A stretch of DNA of 11,584 bases from Lactobacillaceae bacterium UBA639. GTDB taxonomy: Bacteria; Bacillota; Bacilli; Lactobacillales; Lactobacillaceae. Position 1 is the stretch's first letter. Every line of letters starts with the position of its first letter. Shown here one piece after another: positions 6,153-11,584 of this stretch. The position numbers were made by a program, and so were the translations under genes. The notes beneath the pieces were generated by a model, which was given only the letters and a program-made list of their open reading frames with translations, was not told where the DNA came from and did not search any database. The stretch is taken from positions 1 through 11,584 of the forward strand of contig DBOT01000072.1 in NCBI GenBank assembly GCA_002299975.1. Reading direction: 5' to 3'.

Positions 6153-6201
6153 ACAATAATTGTTCACTCTCGCCAGGTATAGTATGGTGAAACAAAAGGA
6201 G
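6153..6201 (+). promoter_or_regulatory. candidate promoter, palindrome and RBS of the HesB-like gene
   Basis: TTGTTC (6160-6165), 17 nt, TATGGT (6183-6188) is a plausible promoter; a TATAGT at 6178 is an alternative -10. The 11-bp palindrome ACAATAATTGT (6153-6163) overlaps the -35. Its ACAA/TTGT arms are also found, with wider spacing, in the repeat at 4542-4558. AAGGAG (6196-6201) is the RBS, 10 nt before the ATG. Confidence 0.45.
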
Positions 6202-6211
6202 ATGTTGTTCA

Positions 6212-6601
6212 ATGAAGCTTGTCATCACAGACACTGCCAGTCAATGGTTCCAGAAACACCTACAGCTGAATGACGGAGATGGGGTTAAGTTCTTCGGCAC
6301 AACGATCCAACCTCACCATGTCCAGCACACCCCCGACCAGGGATTTGCCACCGAGGATGACCTGACGGCGGCCGTTTTAACCTCCACCAAAGATGGGATT
6401 AATTACCACATCAACCTTGATGACGAATGGTTCTTTTCTGGTCTGGTGACGACGGTCGACCTGGCGGCAGGTGCTGAGCGGCCCCAGTTCACCTTCCAAA
6501 AGGAACAACCAACACCTTCAGCGCCAACCACCGATTCAGCGGCCCCGGCAACTGATGCCACCACCGGGGCCTCACGCAAATTCGAAAGCTACTGGGAATA
6601 A
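6212..6601 (+). CDS. HesB/YneR-like small protein with a C-terminal flavinylation motif
   Basis: The first ~97 of 129 residues resemble the YneR branch of the HesB/IscA fold: MKLVITDTASQWFQ, a GDGVKFFG strand, and INLDDEWFFSG near 68-78. There is no cysteine at all, so Fe-S binding of the IscA kind is not expected. Family members are usually about 95 residues. Here a Pro/Ala/Thr/Ser linker (about 99-114) leads to DATTGAS at 115-121 and a short end RKFESYWE. The heptad fits the ApbE target motif and is identical to the fourth motif of the reductase encoded at 2657-3898. No signal peptide is present. I infer that cytoplasmic ApbE from the nearby operon attaches FMN to Thr118, which would make this a small flavin carrier; that role is untested. 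The fold call is moderate, the motif observation is direct. It converges on the glucosidase pseudogene, 21 nt away. Confidence 0.85.
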   Translation: MKLVITDTASQWFQKHLQLNDGDGVKFFGTTIQPHHVQHTPDQGFATEDDLTAAVLTSTKDGINYHINLDDEWFFSGLVTTVDLAAGAERPQFTFQKEQPTPSAPTTDSAAPATDATTGASRKFESYWE

Positions 6602-6622
6602 GAACGATCCCTTTAATTAAAT

Positions 6623-8315
<1,693 letters not shown>

Positions 8316-8324
8316 TCATGTAAA

Positions 8325-8364
8325 GCAAAAAAGGCTGGTAAGAAAACACCGTCTTCTCCCAACC
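8325..8364 (-). terminator. intrinsic terminator after the glycosyltransferase pair
   Basis: On the minus strand GGTTGGGAGAAGA pairs with TTTCTTACCAGCC with one G-A mismatch and two G-U pairs, followed by TTTTTT. It lies 15 nt after the second glycosyltransferase stop and separates it from the glucosidase pseudogene. Confidence 0.85.
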
Positions 8365-8379
8365 TCATTTATGAGTGTA

Positions 8380-9885
8380 TTACTTATTTTCAACAACTGG
8401 TGCCCACTGTTGCCAAGTCGTTGTGTCGCTGATCGGGTCCAGGGATTCATATGCACCCGTACTCAACTTCTGCAACTCCTCTGGATCTTTCAAGAGCTTA
8501 ACAACCGTCTCAACAAAGCGCCGCTGGTTATTCAACGGAATCAGCTCACCATTCACACCCGACTTGACCATGCCAGCTGGGCCGTACAGGTAATCGTAGC
8601 TGACGACTGGTACCCCGTGGCTCAGTGCTTCTCCCATTGCCAACGGCTGGGCATCGATCCGACTAGCATCGACGAATAGTTGCGCCTGGTCATAGGCTTG
8701 CTGTAAGTTGACTTGATAGCCAGCAAAGGTGACAAAGTCTTCGAGCCCCGCCTGGCTGACCTGGTCCTTGTAGCGTTTAACATCTTCGTTCGTCCCGTAT
8801 CCATACAGGGTTAGCCGACTCGTCGGTACCTGTTGATGGATGGTGGTAAACATCGTCAACAGTTGACTAATCTGCTTGTCTTCACCCAAACGACCAACAT
8901 AGATCAGTTGCCCTGGCGTCCGCGTACTCATCGCAACACGTTCAGCCGGTTGACAGACGGGGGTTCCGTTGATTGCTATGATCGGCACTTTCTTTCCCAA
9001 ACGGTGACGGAGGTTGCGGGCCTGCTGCTCAGTCATTACGATAATGCCGTCCCACTTCTTCAGGTCACTGGTAAACGGCCCTTGAAGCATCCCGTTGACT
9101 GGGCCGTTTAATAGGTTTTGGCCATCATCGACGTGGTTAATCGGCAACCACAGGTACTTCTTGGCCTTGTCATCCATTTGCAGGACTGGCTGAATCGCCA
9201 TGGCAGGCCGGTCGGCGATAAAGGCGTTGGTCGTCTTCGTAGACTTATTCAGCTCGTTAAGGAAGAAGACAAACAGGTCATCGAGATTATCGAAGTAATA
9301 GTCCTTTCCCTGGTAATTCCGTAAGACATTCAGCGAGTTGATCGGGGTGTTTTGGACGGACTGAACGTAATAGCGTTCCAGATACATGGAACCATCCGGC
9401 CGATAGTAGCGTTCAAAATACATCTGGCCATCCTGACCGAAAAATTCATCAATGGCCTTGTACCCCCGCAGATCATAGCGCTCACGCAAGGTCAGGTTGC
9501 CGGCTGGATCATACCAGTCAACCCGGTTAACTTCACCAACGGTTCCCCCGGCAAAGAAAACCTCACCAACCAGCCGCTGGCCCTCCTTAACCTCCCGGGA
9601 ATTATTTCCCGTACCGACCTGGTAGTCAAACGGGAGATGCAGGTCGGCGGTATGCAGCGGCTGGCCCTGATAGTCGGTCGTGTTAGCAAAAAAGTCAAAC
9701 ATGTTTACCAGTTGTGTATCATTGAGGCCAAAGCGTGGCAAGGTATGGTGAAGAACCGGATCAAAATCACGAGTAACTAGCTTAGCCGCTACGCCATGTT
9801 TAGCAAAAAGTTTCAACCGTTTGATTTCAGCGTGTTCAACACTTGAATTACTACTCAGTAAATATTGATTTACAAAGAAAAACAC
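8380..9885 (-). CDS. GT4 glycosyltransferase, GtfB/TagE-like (second of tandem pair)
   Basis: The 501-residue protein begins at a GTG (9885) that overlaps the upstream stop as TAGTG; GGAGG lies about 10 nt before it. The N-terminus MFFFVNQYLLSSNSSVEHAE matches the layout of the partner. A central segment (about 120-180) has repeated Tyr-rich strands with DGQM/DGSM turns, as in the extra beta domain (DUF1975-like) of GtfA/GtfB and TagE enzymes. The C-terminal GT-B half has LIYVGRLGEDKQISQLL and SRIDAQPLAMGEALSHG. In retaining GT4 enzymes the last motif is E-x7-E; here the first Glu is Asp411 (D411-x7-E419), so activity may be reduced. The pair could glycosylate serine-rich or other surface proteins, as shown for Lactobacillus plantarum GtfA/GtfB, or wall teichoic acid (TagE). 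The sequence alone does not separate these. No secretion signal; it should act on the inner membrane face or in the cytosol. Confidence 0.88.
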   Translation of the reverse strand: MFFFVNQYLLSSNSSVEHAEIKRLKLFAKHGVAAKLVTRDFDPVLHHTLPRFGLNDTQLVNMFDFFANTTDYQGQPLHTADLHLPFDYQVGTGNNSREVKEGQRLVGEVFFAGGTVGEVNRVDWYDPAGNLTLRERYDLRGYKAIDEFFGQDGQMYFERYYRPDGSMYLERYYVQSVQNTPINSLNVLRNYQGKDYYFDNLDDLFVFFLNELNKSTKTTNAFIADRPAMAIQPVLQMDDKAKKYLWLPINHVDDGQNLLNGPVNGMLQGPFTSDLKKWDGIIVMTEQQARNLRHRLGKKVPIIAINGTPVCQPAERVAMSTRTPGQLIYVGRLGEDKQISQLLTMFTTIHQQVPTSRLTLYGYGTNEDVKRYKDQVSQAGLEDFVTFAGYQVNLQQAYDQAQLFVDASRIDAQPLAMGEALSHGVPVVSYDYLYGPAGMVKSGVNGELIPLNNQRRFVETVVKLLKDPEELQKLSTGAYESLDPISDTTTWQQWAPVVENK

Positions 9886-11429
9886 TATTTCTGGGCCTCC
9901 TTTTCATTCACGTCATCAATGATTCCCTGCCAAAGCTTCATCACGTTAGGTTCCGAGTAACGTTTACTGTCCTCATAGGCATGCGCACTCATCTTCGCTA
10001 ACCGGTCCTGATCAGTCAATAGGGAAACGATGGCCTGAGCCAGACCGTCGATATCACCATTTTGGGTTAGCAGCCCATCTTGTCCGGCAATAACCACGTC
10101 GGCTGGCCCATACTTGATATCATTAGCAATGATTGGCAGACCGTGCGACTGAGCCTCAACTAGCGAGAGTGGTAGTCCCTCGACCCGACTAGGCAGGATC
10201 AACAGCTGGGCATCCTCATAGACTGAATTGACGTCACTCGTGTAACCATGGAAGGTCACCGAACTACCGATCTTCTCTGCAGTGACAATCTTATTGAGCT
10301 TTTGATCAAAGTTATCGTTAGCGTATCCCCAGAAGTCCAACTTGGCATCAGGAATGCTTGCCAGCACCTTGGGCCAGGCCTTCAATAACTGGTCCTGCTG
10401 CTTTTCGGGAGATAGCCGAGCCACCATTACGACCTGGTTTTTCGTCCGCTTAGCAAACGGAACGTGTGGCTTATCAATAACGGCAGCGGGAACGATCGGC
10501 CCCGGTACCCGGAAAATTGGGACACCATACTTGGCAAAACGGGCCTTGAGATCATCCTGCTGCTGCGGGGTCAGGGCAATCACCCCATCCCAGTCTTTGA
10601 TGTGGCGCAGTCCCCATTCATAGTTGTAATTCAGGGTTGAGTGCAGGATATCATTATTATTATTGACGTGATCATTGTGCAATTGCATATAACGAGGAAC
10701 CCGGTTCTTCATGTGGAGGACCGACCAACCAACTTCGTAGACCCGGTCGACAATCATCCCTACCGGGGTGTTGCCGCAGACTTCTGGATCGGTAACCAAC
10801 TGATCCAAGAAGAAAGTAGTCAGCTCATCTAGGCCCGTAAACTGATAGTCCTGGCCATGATAGTCAAACAGGTGGTAGGTATCGACCTTTTGTCCCCGTT
10901 TGTCCTTCATATGAGCTAGCTGCAGGACCAGCTTACCATCCGGCTGGAAGTAGTTTTCGGTTGTAATATTTCCCTGCCAATCATATACTTGCTCTACAGA
11001 AATAAAGCCCCGCACATCATACCATTTAACGTTTAGAAGCTTACCAAAGTGATCGAAGTACTGGAGGTTAATGATGTGTTTCTTTGCATCATTGCGCCGC
11101 CGGACATACAGGATCCGGTGTCCATTTCGCGAATAGGAGTAATTAATGCCATCTGCCTGTCGCCGCCAGTGCGGATCGATCTGAATATCTCTAATCGTTA
11201 CATCCTTTTGCGGGACAATCCGAGCATTTTGGAAGTAGTCAAACAAGTTGACGAAATCTTCGTCAGCGATGTTAGCGTGCTTTGTCACCAAATGTAACTC
11301 ATTTGAGTACTGACGAGTAACAATCTTTGCTGGCTGCTTAAACTGCTTAAATAGTTTAAGCCGCTTTATCTGGGCGTGCTCAATTCCGGACTTGTTTTCC
11401 TGAATGCCGTCATTTAAGAAAAATAGCAT
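9885..11429 (-). CDS. GT4 glycosyltransferase, GtfA/TagE-like (first of tandem pair)
   Basis: The likely start is the ATG at 11429 (MLFFLNDGIQENKSGIEHAQ), giving 514 residues: AAAAGGGG lies 8 nt upstream and the partner protein starts the same way. An in-frame ATG at 11471 adds 14 residues without RBS. The extra beta domain (about 130-180) carries WYDVRGFISVEQVYDWQGN and FQPDGKL. The GT-B C-terminal domain has VMVARLSPEKQQDQLLKAW, then HGYTSDVNSVYEDAQLLILP and an intact E417-x7-E425 motif in RVEGLPLSLVEAQSHGLPI. This member should be the catalytically competent one of the pair, using a UDP-sugar. It is translationally coupled to the next gene by a 1-nt overlap. Whether the acceptor is a surface protein (GtfA/GtfB type) or poly(glycerol phosphate) (TagE type) is open; no serine-rich adhesin or accessory Sec gene is visible in the window. 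Confidence 0.88.
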   Translation of the reverse strand: MLFFLNDGIQENKSGIEHAQIKRLKLFKQFKQPAKIVTRQYSNELHLVTKHANIADEDFVNLFDYFQNARIVPQKDVTIRDIQIDPHWRRQADGINYSYSRNGHRILYVRRRNDAKKHIINLQYFDHFGKLLNVKWYDVRGFISVEQVYDWQGNITTENYFQPDGKLVLQLAHMKDKRGQKVDTYHLFDYHGQDYQFTGLDELTTFFLDQLVTDPEVCGNTPVGMIVDRVYEVGWSVLHMKNRVPRYMQLHNDHVNNNNDILHSTLNYNYEWGLRHIKDWDGVIALTPQQQDDLKARFAKYGVPIFRVPGPIVPAAVIDKPHVPFAKRTKNQVVMVARLSPEKQQDQLLKAWPKVLASIPDAKLDFWGYANDNFDQKLNKIVTAEKIGSSVTFHGYTSDVNSVYEDAQLLILPSRVEGLPLSLVEAQSHGLPIIANDIKYGPADVVIAGQDGLLTQNGDIDGLAQAIVSLLTDQDRLAKMSAHAYEDSKRYSEPNVMKLWQGIIDDVNEKEAQK

Positions 11430-11471
11430 TAGATAATCCCCTTTTCTAGTTTCACAAACTGAGTTTATCAT

Positions 11472-11480
11472 ATTTTATCA
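11472..11480 (-). promoter_or_regulatory. candidate promoter of the glycosyltransferase operon
   Basis: The minus strand has TG-A-TAAAAT (11480-11472), an extended -10, immediately followed by TATGAT, which could be an alternative -10. No convincing -35 is present. The leader before the ATG at 11429 would be about 35 nt. Confidence 0.45.
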
Positions 11481-11519
11481 ATACTGACGACTCGATGTAT
11501 AGGAGGATGGGGATGAGTG

Positions 11520-11528
11520 TGTTATCAT
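11520..11528 (+). promoter_or_regulatory. candidate extended -10 promoter of the right-edge gene
   Basis: TG-T-TATCAT fits an extended -10 with 5 of 6 bases; transcription would begin near 11535, shortly before the purine-rich AGAAGTGGAAGAG and the ATG at 11559. There is no -35 match. It diverges from the glycosyltransferase promoter. Confidence 0.4.
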
Positions 11529-11558
11529 CATAATTATATAGAAAGAAGTGGAAGAGAC

Positions 11559-11584
11559 ATGCAAAACCCATTTGGTAATAACAA
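11559..11584 (+). CDS. start of an unidentified gene (runs off the window)
   Basis: An ATG at 11559 opens a frame MQNPFGNN that continues to the window end. It is preceded by a purine-rich stretch (11544-11556) that can act as RBS and by a plausible promoter. Only eight residues are visible, so the family cannot be named. Confidence 0.5.

Noticed and set aside
6212..6502. HesB-like domain as an iron-sulfur carrier (IscA type)
   Set aside because: The protein has no cysteine, so the three IscA ligands are absent.
11513..11533. Six-codon leader peptide (MSVLSS) after a strong AGGAGG at 11501-11506
   Set aside because: The best promoter for the following gene lies within or after it, so it may not be transcribed; it is too short to support without expression data.

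Overview
The window looks like a chromosomal segment of a lactic acid bacterium, most likely a heterofermentative Lactobacillaceae of the Limosilactobacillus type. The reasons are base composition near half GC by eye, a T-box-controlled seryl-tRNA synthetase, a GH13_31 oligo-1,6-glucosidase-like gene and a tandem pair of large GT4 glycosyltransferases. The species assignment is an inference from gene content.

Layout. Bases 1-850 (minus strand) hold the first 193 codons of serS, preceded by a complete T-box leader and its promoter. Bases 870-1718 (plus) hold an NfsA-type nitroreductase gene broken by one in-frame TAG. Bases 1725-4494 (minus) are a three-gene operon: a small NAD(P)H-dependent FMN reductase, a 413-residue protein that fuses a second FMN-reductase domain to a PAS_10-like domain and an acidic tail, and a cytoplasmic ApbE FMN transferase. 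Bases 4671-6148 (plus) hold the 23S rRNA uracil methyltransferase rlmD with its terminator. Bases 6212-6601 (plus) encode a small HesB/YneR-like protein with an added tail. Bases 6623-8297 (minus) are a GH13 glucosidase pseudogene with about 8 nt missing at catalytic region I. Bases 8380-11429 (minus) are two overlapping GtfA/GtfB- or TagE-like glycosyltransferase genes. The window ends with the first codons of an unidentified plus-strand gene.

The most interesting content is an apparent cytosolic protein-flavinylation system. ApbE attaches FMN through a phosphoester bond to Thr in motifs of the type D-x-x-[ST]-G-A-[ST]. The 413-residue reductase, encoded directly upstream of apbE, carries four such motifs (DASTGAS twice, DADTGAS, DATTGAS) in a low-complexity C-terminal tail. 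The HesB-like protein on the other side of rlmD ends with the identical heptad DATTGAS behind a Pro/Ala/Thr linker. None of these proteins shows a signal peptide, so the system appears cytoplasmic, unlike the classical Nqr/Rnf/PplA targets. A reasonable model is that NAD(P)H reduces the FMN-reductase domains, electrons pass to four covalent FMNs on the flexible tail, and from there go to oxygen, a small-molecule acceptor or the flavinylated HesB-like protein. The small reductase and the N-terminal domain of the fusion resemble the two-protein NADH-dependent flavin reductase that makes H2O2 in Lactobacillus johnsonii.

Two clear gene inactivations in under 12 kb (nitroreductase and glucosidase) suggest ongoing gene loss in this strain, or sequence errors that should be checked.
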